Source: Impatiens glandulifera
Lineage: Eukaryota > Streptophyta > Magnoliopsida > Ericales > Balsaminaceae
Length of the DNA: 64,000 nt
NCBI RefSeq assembly: GCF_907164915.1
Contig: NC_061862.1
Span: forward strand, 62,025,910 to 62,089,909
Direction of reading: 5' to 3'
Shown here: in pieces, positions 1 through 12,499 of the stretch
Position numbering within the stretch: position 1 is the first letter of the stretch
How the letters are laid out: the number at the start of each line of letters is the position of its first letter
Notes under the pieces: model-generated
The model's database searches: none
Told to the model about the DNA's origin: nothing
The model's input: only the letters and a program-made list of their open reading frames with translations
Made by a program: the position numbers and the translations under genes

Positions 1-545
1 ATTCCGTAAGTTAATGGTATAACTTTCAGAAATAATTATCAAAACCGAAAGTTATACCATTAACTTTTGGTTTTGACACTACATGATTTGTTAATTTAAT
101 TTGCATTTCACTTTCTATTTTAGACTCCTAACTAAACTAATCAAGTGTGTGTTATTTTTTAAGAATTCAAATTTTATTTAATGTTAAATTGTATATGATT
201 GTGTTTGATTATATAAAGAAGTGTATATGTATGTTTATGTTTGATGATCATATGAATTTGTGAAAAGTTTAATCATATGGATTATTTAATGTTTTAAGGA
301 TATCAAATTTGTTAAATTAATGTTGTTCAAGGTATTAAAGTTGAAAAACAAATTAATTTAATAATTTATGAAGTGGTAAAAACTGAAAGTTAATGATATA
401 ACTTTCGGAATTAATAATCAAAACCGAAAGTTATACCATTAACTTCCGGTATTATTAAATGATCAAAACCGAAAGTTTTATATAAAACTTTCGGAATTGG
501 TCCTTTGATCAAAACCGAAAGTTTTATATAAAACTTTCAGAATTG
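1..545. repeat. Left subterminal inverted-repeat array of the CACTA element
   Basis: Copies of the core AACCGAAAGTT and its reverse complement recur at about 1-75 and 385-545, often extended to CCGAAAGTTATACCATTAAC or GAAAGTTTTATATAAAACTTTC, which pair as hairpins. In En/Spm elements such subterminal repeats bind the second (TnpA-like) protein; that role is inferred here. The same core recurs at the other end (6895-7280). Confidence 0.75.
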
Positions 546-947
546 ACCTATTTAAAATAAAAAAAATCACATCTTTTTTCTCTTCTTATTTCCCCGTTTT
601 CTTTCTTCTCTTCTCTCTCCCCGTTTTCTCTTCTGTCGCCGCCCCTTTTTCTTCCGAAGACAACGATCGGCCTTCCGATTGAAGACGACGATTGAAGATG
701 TCGCGACGTCGCCCTTCCGATTGTCGCCTCCCATTGAAGAAAGTTGCGACACCTGCACGCCTCCCTACCGCCCTGTCGCTTGAAGATTAGGTAAGATTGA
801 TGTTTTTCTATATTATTGTTAGATTATTGTTTGATTAAATATTAGATTATGTTGGATTTGGTTTTTGGATTTGGTTTTTGGATTGATTATGTGGGAATAT
901 TGTTAGATTAGGTTTTTATTATTGTTAGATTAGGTTTATATTATTGT

Positions 948-1340
948 TAGAATTTGTTAGATTGAGTTTGAAATAGTTTGATTAATGTTAGATTTAGGTT
1001 ATATGTTCAATAGTTTAGTTTGATTTTGTTATATTTGGTTTATATTATTGTTTGATTTGGTTTGAAATAATTTGATTAATGTTAGAATATGTTAGATTGA
1101 GTTTGAAATAGTTTGATTAATGTTAGATTTAGGTTATATGTTTGATTTTTTAGATTTGGTTTATATTATTGTTTGATTTGGTTTGAAATAATTTTATTAA
1201 TGTTAGAATTTGTTATATTGAGTTAGAAATAGTTTGATTAATGTTAGATTTAGGTTATATGTTCAATAATTTAGTTTGATTTTGTTAGATTTGGTTTATA
1301 TTTGGTTTATTATTGTTTGATTAGGTATATGTTTATGTTC
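948..1340. repeat. AT/GT-rich tandem repeat, about three copies of 120-133 bp
   Basis: Copies start near 948, 1081 and 1201 with GTTAGAATTTGTTAGATTGA or a close variant. Each continues with TTTGAAATAGTTTGATTAAT and then a GGTTATATGTT segment. The block lies between the left subterminal array and the transposase remnant, so it is probably an expanded 5' untranslated or intronic segment of the element. Confidence 0.6.
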
Positions 1341-1518
1341 AATAATTTAGTTTGATTTTGTTGGATTCATGTTATTGAGTTAGCTTAAGGTTATATTTTG
1401 ATTAGATTAATGAATATTTTGGTTAGATTTATGGATATTATGTTTGAATTAGGATTTGGTTAGAATTATATAAGATAAATTTAACCTAATTTTTTTAGAT
1501 GAAGTTAAGTAAATAATA

Positions 1519-4101
1519 ATGCGGATTGTTTTCCATCTTATTAGAAAGATGGAAGTACCCGATAAAATTTGGATGACCTTACGTCGAGATCATTCAGATT
1601 ACGAGGAAGGTGTTGACAAATTCCTCGAGTATGTTGTTAGGAGTACATCCCGACAAATAGTGAAATGCCCTTGCGTGAAATGTCTAAACACGACGTTTAT
1701 GGAAATAGACGATGTGAAGACTCACCTCATCATTTATGGAATAAATGTTCATTATGAGTACTAGTATTGTCATGGAGAAAAGAGACGTACTACTTACGTG
1801 ATTAATGAGGATGTCGATGACTTGGATGATGATGATGATGGTCAATTAGATGATGGTCAATCAGATGATGTCGTGCCAGAATTCAACGATCCTAGAACGA
1901 AAATGAATAATGAAGAGGTCAATGAAGAACATTATATGCACGATTTTATAAACGATATGTTCCTCAACGTTAATGATTTCCCGAACAACTATGAACCAGT
2001 CGAAGATACGCAGAGATTTTATAAATTGTTTGATGATTCCAAACGGCCATTGTATGAAGGTGCTCGAATAACGAAATCATCAGCACTACTGAAACTACTT
2101 CACATAAAGAATGTTTGTCAATGGACAAATGCTTCGTTCGATATGTTGTTGCGTCTTGTTAAATATTACATATTACCGATGAACACTCAATTACCAAACT
2201 CCTACTATGAAAGTAAAAAATTCATTAATGATATCGGTCTTAAGTATGAGAAGATAGACGCATGTAAGAACAATTGTATTCTATTTTGGAAAGACGACAA
2301 AAATGTAGAGTCTTGCAGAGTTTGCGAACTATCTAGATGGAAAGTCGACCAAGCAAGTGGGGTAGTTCAAAAGAAGCAAAATGGAAAATTCATGCCAACT
2401 AAGGTGTTAAAATATTTCCCTCTAATACCAAGACTACAAAGACTATACATGTCCTCAAAAACTGCTCCAATGATGAGATGGCATAAGGAAGAAAGAGTTG
2501 ATAGTGATACGTTGAGACATCCGGCTGATTCATTAACTTGAAAAACGTTTGATGAAAATTATAAGGATTTTTCATCGGAATCACGAAACGTGAGACTGAG
2601 TTTATCAAGAAATGGGTTTCAACCATTTTCTAATGGGAAAAAGTCATATTGTGTATGGACGGTTATTCTCGTTCCTTATAATTTGTCACCCACCACTTGC
2701 ATGGATTCTAGCAATTTCATTTTATCTATGTTAATTCCAGGTCCTAAGAGTCCGGGAGATTCAATTAACATATTTCTCCAGCCATTGATCGACGAGTTGA
2801 CTGAACTGTGGCAAACGGGTGTGAGAACGTTTGATGCACACACTTTGTAATACTTTAACATGCGAGCGACGTTGCTATGGACCATTAACGACTTTCCCGC
2901 ATACACGAATTTGTTAGGCTGGAGTACGAAAGGGAAATTCGTTTGTCCCTGTTGTAATAAAGACACGGTATCTCTTCAATTAGTTCATGGTTCCAAACAA
3001 TGTTACATGGGTCATAGGCGCTTCCTCCCACCAAAGAATAAATACAGAAGGAATAAAGAGACGTTTGATGGTCGAACAGATTACAGAGAGCCCTCTACAT
3101 TGTTAACGGGGCAAGAATGTTATGAGCAAGCACGAAACCTAAAAGACACAATTCTTACTATAGATCTAATCAAGAAAACCAAGATATATCATGAAACGCA
3201 GGGAGACAATTGGAACAAACTTAACATATTCTTCCGTTTCCTTTATTGGAAATCACTATTATTGAGACATAATTGGGATGTGATGTATATTGAGAAAAAT
3301 ATTTGTGATAGCGTGTTGGGAATAATAATGAATGTGAAAGAGAAGACTATGGATGATCCTAAATCTCGTAAAGACTTACAACTCTTAGGCATAAAACAAT
3401 GGTTGCATCCTATAAATGATGAAGGATTGGTTCATTATCCAGAAGCGCCTTTCACTATGACATCCGATCATAAAATTCATCTTTGTAAATTCTTGAAAGA
3501 TCTCAAGTTGCCTAGTGGTTTTTGCTCAAATATCAGCGGTTGTGTGAATTTGGAAGGGAAAAAGATTACGGGATTAAAGAGACATGATTGTAACATTTTA
3601 TTGGAATATCTTATTCCTTTAGCAACATGTGGTATACTGCCAGATCATGTGTATGATGCGTTAGTAAATTTGTCTCGGTTCTTTCGGTTGTTGTGCTTCA
3701 AAGTGTTGATTGCAACGGACCTCGAACTATTGTACATGGATATTATATTGACACTTTGCATATTTGAAATGATTTTTCCACCATCAATCTTCGACATCAT
3801 GATGCATCTCCCGGTTCACTTGTCATTTGAGGCTTTGCTTGGGGGACCTGTCTAGTATCGATGGATGTATCCGTTTGAACATTACATGGGTACAATAAAA
3901 AGATATTTACGGAATAAAAACTACCCAGAAGCCTCAATAAGCGAGAGCTATCTTGTAAATGAGAGTATTAGTTTATGTGTCATGTATATGGAGGAAGAAG
4001 ACCAAGAAAATGCACAAACTGAAATCTCGGGCATTTTAATATTTTCATCGTTGGAAGACCTATCCAACGAAAAAATATACAACTTGGATTATAGCGATTG
4101 A
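1519..4101 (+). pseudogene. TNP2-type CACTA transposase, interrupted by four in-frame stops
   Basis: One reading frame runs the whole length and is recognisable as a plant CACTA TNP2 transposase. It starts with a transposase-associated N-terminal domain (1519-1764, with the Cys-containing motif CPCVKCLN). An acidic linker follows, then the TNP2 core (about 1950-3500, with FVCPCCNKDT and HNWDVMYIEKNICDSVLG), and a DUF4218-like segment (about 3550-4101, with MYPFEHYMGTIKRYLRNKN). The frame is cut by stops at 1762-1764 (TAG), 2539-2541 (TGA), 2848-2850 (TAA) and 3853-3855 (TAG), with no frameshift. Known role of the family: cut-and-paste transposase acting on the terminal repeats. This copy cannot make a full protein without stop suppression, so it is called a pseudogene. 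Confidence 0.88.
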
Positions 4102-4211
4102 GTGACAGCAAATTCATACATTTTGAAAAATTGCCCCGAAGTAGAACCTTTTTACATTTAGATTCAATATTTTGTAGTTATGGTATGTCTTATTAATTAG
4201 CATTAAAGAGT

Positions 4212-4800
4212 ATGCTATTTAATATTCGATCTATTTACAGTGATTATATGCAGTATTGCAATAACAATGAGTTCCGTGGAGAAACGTATGCCACCTATTT
4301 CAAGCATAGAGTAAGTAAATTCAAAACCATATCTAATAACTTTAAATTTATTTTAACGACTAAATTTCAGGAATGTATATATATAGATCGCTTAATTAGC
4401 ATAACATAACGACATATCAAGAGACATCAAGATCTTAGGTGAAGGTCCAAGTATGTACTCGTGTATGTATGTTTGGTGTAAAGTAAACGGATACAAATTC
4501 TGTACAGAAAAACACGACGAATGTTTGACCACTCAAAATAGTGGGGTGGTTGCTGAAGGGTACAACGGGTCAGATACTATGTCTTACTACGGAGTTTTAA
4601 CGGATATAATCGAAGTACAATACTTTTCTCAGAAATGAGTTGTCTTATTCAAGTGTAAGTGGTTTGATACACGCTTGGGGGAAATAGGAGTGAAAGTGGA
4701 TAAATATGGCTTCGTAAGTATAAATATAAACTGAATTTTAAAAACCCAAAGTCAGGACCCATATATATTGACGAGTCAAGCAAAACAAGTATTCTACGCC
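4212..4800 (+). pseudogene. C-terminal DUF4216-like part of the CACTA transposase, degenerate
   Basis: The stretch 4212-4330 resembles the end of the DUF4218 region. The stretch 4453-4640 reads GPSMYSCMYVW and YYGVLTDIIEVQYF, typical of the DUF4216 domain that follows DUF4218 in TNP2 proteins. After a TGA at 4636-4638 the same frame continues with VVLFKCKWFDT, and a further degenerate tail has SQAKQVFYAPNMSARPG in another frame. Introns were probably present (a TTTCAG acceptor-like site near 4370), but exon limits are uncertain. It is part of the same ancestral gene as 1519-4101. Confidence 0.7.
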
Positions 4801-4971
4801 CCTAATATGTCAGCCCGACCCGGTTGAAAGATTATGACAAAAATAAATCTGTGGTTTACCAATATATAGTTCATATTAATTAATTAAGTAGATTTATGTT
4901 TTTTACTTTATATTCATTCTTATTATTACTTTATTTCAATTATTCGCTCATTTATTAATGGTGCATTAAAA

Positions 4972-6752
4972 ATGTCTGAAGGTCGTAAAGAAACTTGGAA
5001 GAGTATGAGGAAAACACTCAGCAAACTGTCTAAGTCATTCTAAAACCTACTAGTACAGTCAGAAAACCTAAGGCTCCGAGAAGAGTTTTCTAGAGATCAA
5101 GCACCTATTGTTGTGAACCCGATAGTTACTACTCCCCCAGCAGATACACATGAAGAGGATATTGATGTTGAAGAATTTGTTGAGAGTACGTTTGCATCAG
5201 TGGAGGATGACGAGGAGTTTCACGAGGAGGAGAATGAGGAGGATCATGAGCACCGTTACACTCCCAACCCATCATCGACAGGTAACATGTTTACACTTAG
5301 TGATTGTTTGTATTGATTTATATCTAATTATGAATTTGATAACTTTGAATAATCTTCCGCCCGCAAAAGATAGGGGAAGAATAAGAATATCGCGTTATCG
5401 AGGAGGCCACTAGGGACAAAGATTGCTCTGACTTTTAGAGCGATAGATGGGAGGCCCGGCGGTGTCAGCGAGGGAAGAACAATGTGGTCTAGACATTTGG
5501 GGTCGGTTGTGCGGGACCCCTCAGTCATCTCACACCGCCTCCTGAAGTGGAAGGCATTAAGTGCTGATCAATTGGATTCGATTTGGATTGCTATGACGGT
5601 AATCATTACTTAATTATACATTAATAATTCAATACTTATTTATAACATTTGAATGATTTATTTTTCAGGATCCGTTCGAGTGTACTGATGGTTCTATTGA
5701 TGATTATCAAAGGTCCGGATTGGCACACGCCAAACAGATATGGGATAGATGGCGCTCAGATTTGAATAGAGATTATATCTGAATACATCAAGGTGACGAG
5801 GCGACGGTACTTGTCAATCCTTCACGAGACTACAACCGATATGATTGAGAGTTTATGTGTCAAAACCATTACTTCACGGAAAAATTTAAGGTACAGTTTC
5901 ATAATTCAAATAAAATATGATATTAATTCTTCTAGCTTCATTTTTTATTTTAAATTCAGATAAATAGTCGTACAAATGTTGTTAACATAAATAAGCTAAA
6001 ATTCTCATTTCATACGGGAAGTAGACCGTTTGCTCAAGTGGAAGAAGAGTTGGTAAGTACATTATTCATAATAACTTAATATAAAGATTATTATTAATTT
6101 TATAAATCATTTATTTCAACCAGCGCTTGAAATGGGACGGACACCCTCTATCGTTGAAGTATTCAAGAGTACCCGTACTCCAAAACCTACCAAAGAAAAC
6201 TCAACCCCCATCCCGGACGAACTAGCACAAGAGAAAGTTGTAAGTGAATTGAATTTAATAAATTACTTATAGCTAGTTTATTTATTATGTAAATGATATT
6301 TTATTTCAAATGTGCAGGTTGAGATGGAGGAAGTAAGAAGTAACGAACTAGAAATATCTAACTTTGATTTGACGGAGAGGGTGTTCGGACGCCAAAAGCA
6401 TGGGGGAGTTATCGGTATGGGATCAGGCGTCCGGCCCACACACTTTCGAGAGGATCGTCGAAGTGGCAACAACTCACAACGATCCACTGATCGGTTGTTT
6501 GAGGAGAATCAATGATTGGTGATGAAAGTGGAGGAATTAGAAAAGAGGGATGAAGAAAGAACTCGAACGATTAATGAAATACAAGCGGAGAAGCTAGAAA
6601 TGAGGACAAGAATGGAGGAATTTGAAATGTTTATGAAGCAATATCGACCACCTCCCCATCCCCCTCCCCCACCAGCTAATTCTAGTACGTTTCTCATTGG
6701 TTGTTTCGACTTAGTACGTTTTAATTCGAATGATAACAAGTTGTTTGGATGA
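4972..6752 (+). pseudogene. Ptta/En_Spm-type second CACTA protein (TnpA-like), degenerate multi-exon remnant
   Basis: Scattered exons on the plus strand match the layout of the plant Ptta/En_Spm transposase family. There is an acidic N-terminal part (about 4972-5285), then a block around 5480-5780 with WSRHLGSVVRDPSV and DYQRSGLAHAKQIWDRW. A block near 5990-6055 has FHTGSRPFAQVEEEL, and a C-terminal part (6312-6515) has ERVFGRQKHGGVIGMGSGV. It ends in a coiled-coil-like segment (6516-6700, EELEKRDEERTRTINEIQ) and a proline run. Stops occur inside the coding blocks (for example TGA at 6513-6515). In En/Spm the second protein binds subterminal repeats; that function is inferred from family and position only. 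Confidence 0.75.
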
Positions 6753-6894
6753 TTGGTTTGATTTAGAATTTTGGAATGATATGGTCATTTGGTTTATGAA
6801 TGTTATTTGTATAAATGTTATTTGTATATATTGGTTTGGCTGAACAAGTTTTGATTGCGCACAAAACAATCGGCATATTTTGTACATTTTGTAG

Positions 6895-7280
6895 GGAAAA
6901 ACCGAAAGTTAAATGGAAATCTTTCGATTTTTCTTCAAAGGAAAAACCGAGAGTTATATGGAAAGCTTTCGGTTTTTCCTTTGAAGAAAAAACGAGAGTT
7001 ATTCATACACCTCTCGGTTTTGTTTCATATTAAAAAACGAAAGTTAATTGGAAAAACTTTTGGTTTTTTCTTCGGAAGAAAAACCGAAAGTTAATTGGAA
7101 AACTTTCGGATTTTCCCTTTGGAAAAACCGAAAGTTTTTCAATTAACTTTCGTTTTTTTTCTCGGGTGTCTAAGCCGAAAACTCTACGATATCTCTTGGT
7201 AAATGCCCAATTATATTTACCGAAAGAGTCAATACCGAGAAATGACGAGAGTCATCCAAACTTTTAATATTATGTCAATA
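6895..7280. repeat. Right subterminal inverted-repeat array of the CACTA element
   Basis: About a dozen copies of ACCGAAAGTT / AACTTTCGGT and related forms (ACCGAGAGTT, AACTTTCGG) lie in both orientations, frequently paired across a TAATTGGA-like spacer so that each pair can form a hairpin. Together with 1-545 they delimit the element. Confidence 0.75.
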
Positions 7281-7813
7281 CCGAAAGATATAGGATCATT
7301 AGAGATAATTTTTACTCTCGATTTTGACCCCTTTTTCACCCGTGTAGGAATATTTATCAAATTTTATAGAACATATTAAAATTAACTAAATATACCAAAA
7401 TTGAATTCAAATCAATTAAAACATGATTGCCTCTGATGGGGATTTTATTATTATTATTATATACAATTTAGTGGCGTGTCATTTTATTAGATCAGAGCAT
7501 GTCGTTGTCATAAGAAATTAAATTTAAAATACAAATCTATATTTAGAGTTGTTTTTTTTAATTTTAAAAAAAAAGTTAATACAAACCAAATCAAAATATA
7601 ATAGACTAAGTACAACTTAATATTTTAAGCTAATTAAACAAAATATAAGATATATAACAGATCATTGCTACATGTTCAAAGTCTTAAATAACTTATCAAA
7701 AACTTGAGCAGATCTGAAATTTATTTTATTTTATTTTATGTGTATCATTTTGGTAGTTTAATTTTGTATGTATTATTGAACGGTGATATAAGATACTGAA
7801 ACAAGACGACTAA

Positions 7814-8050
7814 GAGCTCGTTTGATTTGGGTTTCTAATTTTTATTTTATCAAAAATTCTATCTTATTTCTTTTAATAACATAACTATTTAATTCATCAA
7901 TAAAATAAAATAAAATAGTATTACTTTATTTTCATAAAATCTAAATTATAAATACAAAAACATTAATAATTCAATTAATTAAATATTGCAAATAAACTTA
8001 TTTTTCATAAAAAAAAATATTTTTCAAATAAATCAATATCAAACAAGCTC
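7814..8050. mobile_element. MITE with 13-bp inverted ends and TAA target duplication
   Basis: The left end GAGCTCGTTTGAT (7814) is matched by the reverse complement of the right end, GAGCTTGTTTGAT (ending at 8050), with one difference. Both ends are flanked by TAA (7811-7813 and 8051-8053). A 3-bp TAA duplication and a short non-coding AT-rich body fit a Tourist-like (PIF/Harbinger) MITE; superfamily assignment is inference. Confidence 0.65.
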
Positions 8051-8255
8051 TAAGCAGATAGCCAAACCCAACCCATCACAAGAAATGGGACATGGATTGA
8101 TGAAATCCAATCCAAATGAAATCCAACTTTATAACATCTTACCAATCACAGAAGTCCACGTGTCCACAAAAAACCTCACCTTACCCGTTCCATCTACTTT
8201 TTTTTTTTTTCTTCTTTCTAAGCACCGATGAATAATGACAGAAGAAACTAAAGGC

Positions 8256-8480
8256 AAGGGCTAGTTTGAATCAGCTTGAATGATAATAAATCAACAATAA
8301 ATTAAATTAAATTAATTAAAATGATTATGCATATCAAATAGATAGTCATTTTAAGATTTAACGAATAACTGAAATAATTAAATATATCAAACTCGTTTAA
8401 TCAAACTTGTTAATTTTATCATTTAGCGAATAAACTGAAACAAATCATTAAATAATAAGATGAATCAAACTGAACCTTTG
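8256..8480. mobile_element. MITE-like element with imperfect terminal inverted repeats
   Basis: The left end reads AGGGCTAGTTTGAATCAGCT. The reverse complement of the right end reads AGGTTCAGTTTGATTCATCT. They match imperfectly over about 25 bp and enclose an AT-rich non-coding body. No clean target duplication was found, so limits are approximate. Confidence 0.45.
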
Positions 8481-9836
8481 TCGTCTTACATTGTCGTCCC
8501 CACACATTAAAGCTACCTTTTTCATCGATTTTTTTTTTTTTTTTTTCACTTTTTCCTAATAGAATAATTATAAAATATGTAGATAAATATAAACACAAAT
8601 TTGAGACTTTTTTTTTATTAATAATTCAAACAAATTTAACATTAATTTATCTATTCACTCATTAATCACTTTACTTAATTTTTTTAATTAAAATACTAAA
8701 TATTTTTAAATTATTATTATTTATTTATATATATATATCAATCTCCTTTAAATATTTTTATTAAAAAAATATCAAACTCTTTAATATTATTAAAACGAGC
8801 CCATATCTTCTAAAGAGTCGATTTAATTTCTAATTTATAATAATCGTGTCTTTATTTATAGTAATTTTTATTATTATTTATCCATCATATAAAAAATATA
8901 TATAATTTTTACACATATATTTATATTAAAACAAATATTATCATAAAATACAATACCTACCGAAATTTGTTATTTAAATTTAATCATAATTCAACATTAT
9001 TTCATTCATTACATTGTAAAATATTAAAATATTATATTTTATAGAAAAAATTATCATTACATATTAAAACTCTTATAAATCATTACCCATAATCAATACT
9101 TTTTAAATAAAATAAAATTGTTTTAAAAAAAAAAAAACTATTCAAACAAACTAAAAGGTTATTACGATCAAATTAAATCGTTTTTTTTATAATTTTAAAT
9201 TCGACCTTACTCATCCATAATAATACTCTATTAAAACTTTATATCAAATCTTATATTCAAATGAATTCATTACCCAATATTAGTTCAGTTTGATAATTTG
9301 TTAAATATCTAATCCTACAAGACATTGAATAATTAATATTTGACAAATTCATAAATTAATTTAAAATCAAAATGAACTATAAAAACACCAATATATTAAT
9401 AATTTTAATAAAAGTTAAATTTATTCATAAATCATAACTTTAACTAATATGAATAGAATTAATTTGGTTATTTGAAAAAACTTTATGCCTAATTAATATA
9501 TTAACTTTTATCTAACTATCAAAACTGTATATATTCAAGCTATTCAAAATTCAATTTGAATGCTAACCCTAGCTAGCCTATAATAAGATAAACATTTTAA
9601 TAAATTACATAAACTTATATAAAAAACATTAATAAATTTATAAGTATATTATAAATTAATATTTAAATAAAACACTTAAACTAAAAATATATATATATTG
9701 AATAAAATTCATTTAACCTAAGTTAGACCCTATAAATCCTATAATTTTCTAGAGAGAGAAGATGCTAGAAACTCATGAATGTAATCACGGATCATCATCA
9801 TCATAAGTGATCACGAGATAGTGAAGATCTGAATTG

Positions 9837-12499
9837 ATGTGTAGCAAGAAGGATACTCGTCGTAGTGCTCGCATCAAAGCGAGGTCTGAGATTCAAAACC
9901 CCAAATTTCTAAACCTCACCCTTTCCATTTCTGATTCCGCCGCCGTCGCCGTCCCCGTCGTCGCCGCAGACAAAATGGGATCAAACTCCACCGACAGTCC
10001 TACCCACCACCCACAACTCAATCTTTTTCCCTTACGCCCAACTTCCGACGATGTCGACAACGTTGAATACTTATTAAACTCCGCCGCCGTCGACGGATCC
10101 GCCACCACCTTGACCTCAATCTTCGGAGCCGTATCTTCATCAACTTCTTCCTCGACCTCGTCGGAAGACAATAACAATAACAGTAATAATAACAATAACA
10201 ATCATAATAATCATCATGATCTGCTGGCGCGGACTGCTTTGAGGAAGAAAGAGAGAGATCGGTGTAAGGAGGAGAGATGGGTTTGTTATTCGGAGGTTAT
10301 GAGCAACACCGGAGGAGGATCATCAGTTGATGTTTCTGGTGATGATCAGATGATGATGAAGAAGAGACATGAGAGGCGAAGGAAATTGGCTTTGAAATTG
10401 GATTATGAAGAGATAATGAATACTTGGGGACGTCCATTGATACATATTCAACTTGAATCGCCGGCGACGGTACCGGACCTAATGATGAAGCTTGATCATA
10501 ATCAATATCATCATCAATCGATCTCTTCTGACCACACTGTAAGTAAGATTGATTGATTCATTCATCTCTTTTTAAAGCTAATAATTATTATTATAAACTT
10601 TATTAATTAGGTTTTTAATGTCAATAAAATCTTACTATAGTAAAAATAAAAGTTACTATAATGAATGAATGGATAGAATGAGACTTGAGAGTTCAAGGAT
10701 GTTTTCTTATAAAAGGCAAAGCATGTACAGTAGGAGGAAAAGTAAGGCTTGTTTGAATTCTTGTTAAAATTCAAATCTTCACTCTTTTCATTTTATTGTG
10801 ATATGTAACTAGGTCATAATTTATACATATTTTTTTATTTAATTTGAAATTAATATAATTGTCTAGATCACAATTTCTAAATTAATTTAGATTTTTGAAA
10901 AAAAGAAGAAAAGAAATGCATCTATATTAATCTATTAAAAATAATTGATTCCGAAGAAACTACTAGATATAATATAATTATTATTATTATATATAAAATT
11001 GTAATTGTAAATATAAAAGGGCCTTGTTTTAAATCTAGATATTTTGAATTCCTATAAAATATCCTAAAAAAAGGTCTAGCACTTTCTTTAGAGAGAGTTT
11101 GGATTCTTCTACCTGTACTCACCCAATAATTGGAGATGATTCTAGGGCTCTTTAAATTTAGCTATTTTGATATTGATATGTTTTTTTTTTTTTGGATTTT
11201 TATGGGATTTTACTAAAATAAAAATAAATTAGTTCCTTTAATATTCATTTTTATGGGTTTTATTTTTATTTTTGGATAAAACCCAAAAAAACCCCCCTCA
11301 AATAACAAACATCAAACAAGCTCTTAATGTGGAGTTATTTTGTTTAGGGAAGAAAATGAACTGTTGAAGTATATGATATTTAAAAATAATATAATTAATA
11401 AAAATAAAGATAACTTAATTTTAAATGATTGAATTAATGAAATGTTATATTATTTGAAGTTAAATATCCCTATTGCAAGAATTACTTTAGAAAGGAATGA
11501 CTACTTATAGGCTGCATATAGGATTTTTATATAATAAGAAGGGATATATTAGGATCGAATAGTCTATATAGGATATATTCAAATAACTTAATCAATATCT
11601 TAATATATTAAATAATGTTAGGTTGAATAAATTTTACAAATTCACAACTAATTTTTTTCGTTTTTGTTTAATATGATTTTTTTTTTTTTTTTGTAATTGT
11701 TATTATGTTGGTGTTTGTAATTGATTTTGTTTGATTAATTAATTTAGTATTAGTTTACCACATATCATATATGAATTATTGGATGTATAGAATTGAATAT
11801 CTAAAACATTATTAAACCGATCCAATATTTGATATATTCAATCAACCTAATAATAGTACTAGAATCTAAATTTATGTTAATGTCATGTGTATCAATGAAA
11901 AACACTTTCCTTTTCTATAAAGGAATTAGCAAATGCAAACATGGGACTAGCAATACTGAGTTTACAAGTGTATACATCTATATATCTACCTTATTTAAAA
12001 TAATGCATTTTATTTTGTTTGTTTTTTGGTATGCAATATTGAGCTCAAAGACAATTGTTTTTTTATTATTTGAACTAGATTTTTGTTATAACTCGACGTC
12101 GGGTTTTGTAGGGTGGAGAAGCAGCGATGGGCGGATGGGGACATAGTAATGATGGAGGGTTGTGGAGAGTACCGGAGGTAGAGAAGAGATGGTGCAGTAA
12201 CAATTTAGCGGATACTTTGAAAATAAAGGAAGAAGTGGAAAGTGGACAACATTTGAGAGAGGCTAGCATGTTGAGATACAAGGAGAAGAGGCAAAGTAGA
12301 CTCTTCTCCAAGCGAATCCGATACCAAGTGCGAAAGATCAATGCCGAGAAGAGGCCACGCATCAAGGTACATGTACCCACAATTGTTAGAACTTTAAATT
12401 TTGTGTCAAGATGAAGATTTTATTTGTTGTTACAAAAGGAAATCTCATAATTTGTTGTTTTCTCACATATGATAGGGGAGATTCGTGAAGAGAAGTTGA
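9837..12499 (+). CDS. CCT-motif protein (CIA2/ASML2-like class), 3 exons, 326 aa
   Basis: Exons 9837-10538, 12112-12366 and 12476-12499 join without phase change (GT-AG at each) and give 326 residues. The C-terminal CCT motif (about residues 283-325) is clear: [19 protein letters not shown], then [16 protein letters not shown], then GRFVKRS from the last exon. A conserved block just before the first intron (residues about 180-215) reads [19 protein letters not shown] and is shared with plant CCT proteins of the CIA2/ASML2-like group. The N-terminal half is low in complexity (Ser, Asn-rich run near residues 115-128). CCT motifs act in nuclear localisation, DNA binding and protein interaction, so a transcriptional regulator is likely; the target pathway cannot be told from sequence. 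The first intron (1.57 kb) is AT-rich. The start ATG at 9837 gives [14 protein letters not shown]; no better ATG lies upstream in frame. Confidence 0.85.

Larger units (their letters stand above)
1..7346 (+). mobile_element. Degenerate CACTA (En/Spm) DNA transposon, left end outside the window
   Basis: The interval carries two hallmarks of an autonomous plant CACTA element: a TNP2-type transposase remnant (1519-4101, continuing as a DUF4216-like part to about 4800), and downstream a Ptta/En_Spm-type second protein (4972-6752). Both are on the plus strand. They are flanked by arrays of short inverted subterminal repeats built on AACCGAAAGTT and its complement (1-545 and about 6895-7280), the layout expected for CACTA ends. 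The window opens inside the left array, so the left terminus is not present. The right terminus is placed near 7346, where the repeats stop after CACCCGTGTAG; this is an estimate, because a clean CACTA terminus or a 3-bp target duplication could not be shown. In-frame stops throughout make it non-autonomous. Confidence 0.85.
7350..9836. other. AT-rich intergenic DNA with two MITE-like elements
   Basis: No open frame of convincing composition is present. Apart from the inverted-repeat elements at 7814-8050 and 8256-8480, the stretch is AT-rich with many short homopolymers. The last 80 bases before 9837 contain a GAGAGAGAAG tract and probably form the 5' untranslated region of the CCT gene. Confidence 0.6.

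Noticed and set aside
76..81. CACTAC as the left end of the CACTA element
   Set aside because: Subterminal repeats of the same family lie on both sides of it (1-75 as well as 385-545), so the real terminus should be further left, outside the window.
567..758. Minus-strand Lys/Arg-rich frame of 63 codons
   Set aside because: It is the complement of a CT-rich tract typical of a 5' untranslated region of the CACTA transposase gene; composition only.
9893..10201. Minus-strand frame with a run of leucines
   Set aside because: It is antisense to the Asn-rich AAC/AAT run of the CCT gene first exon.
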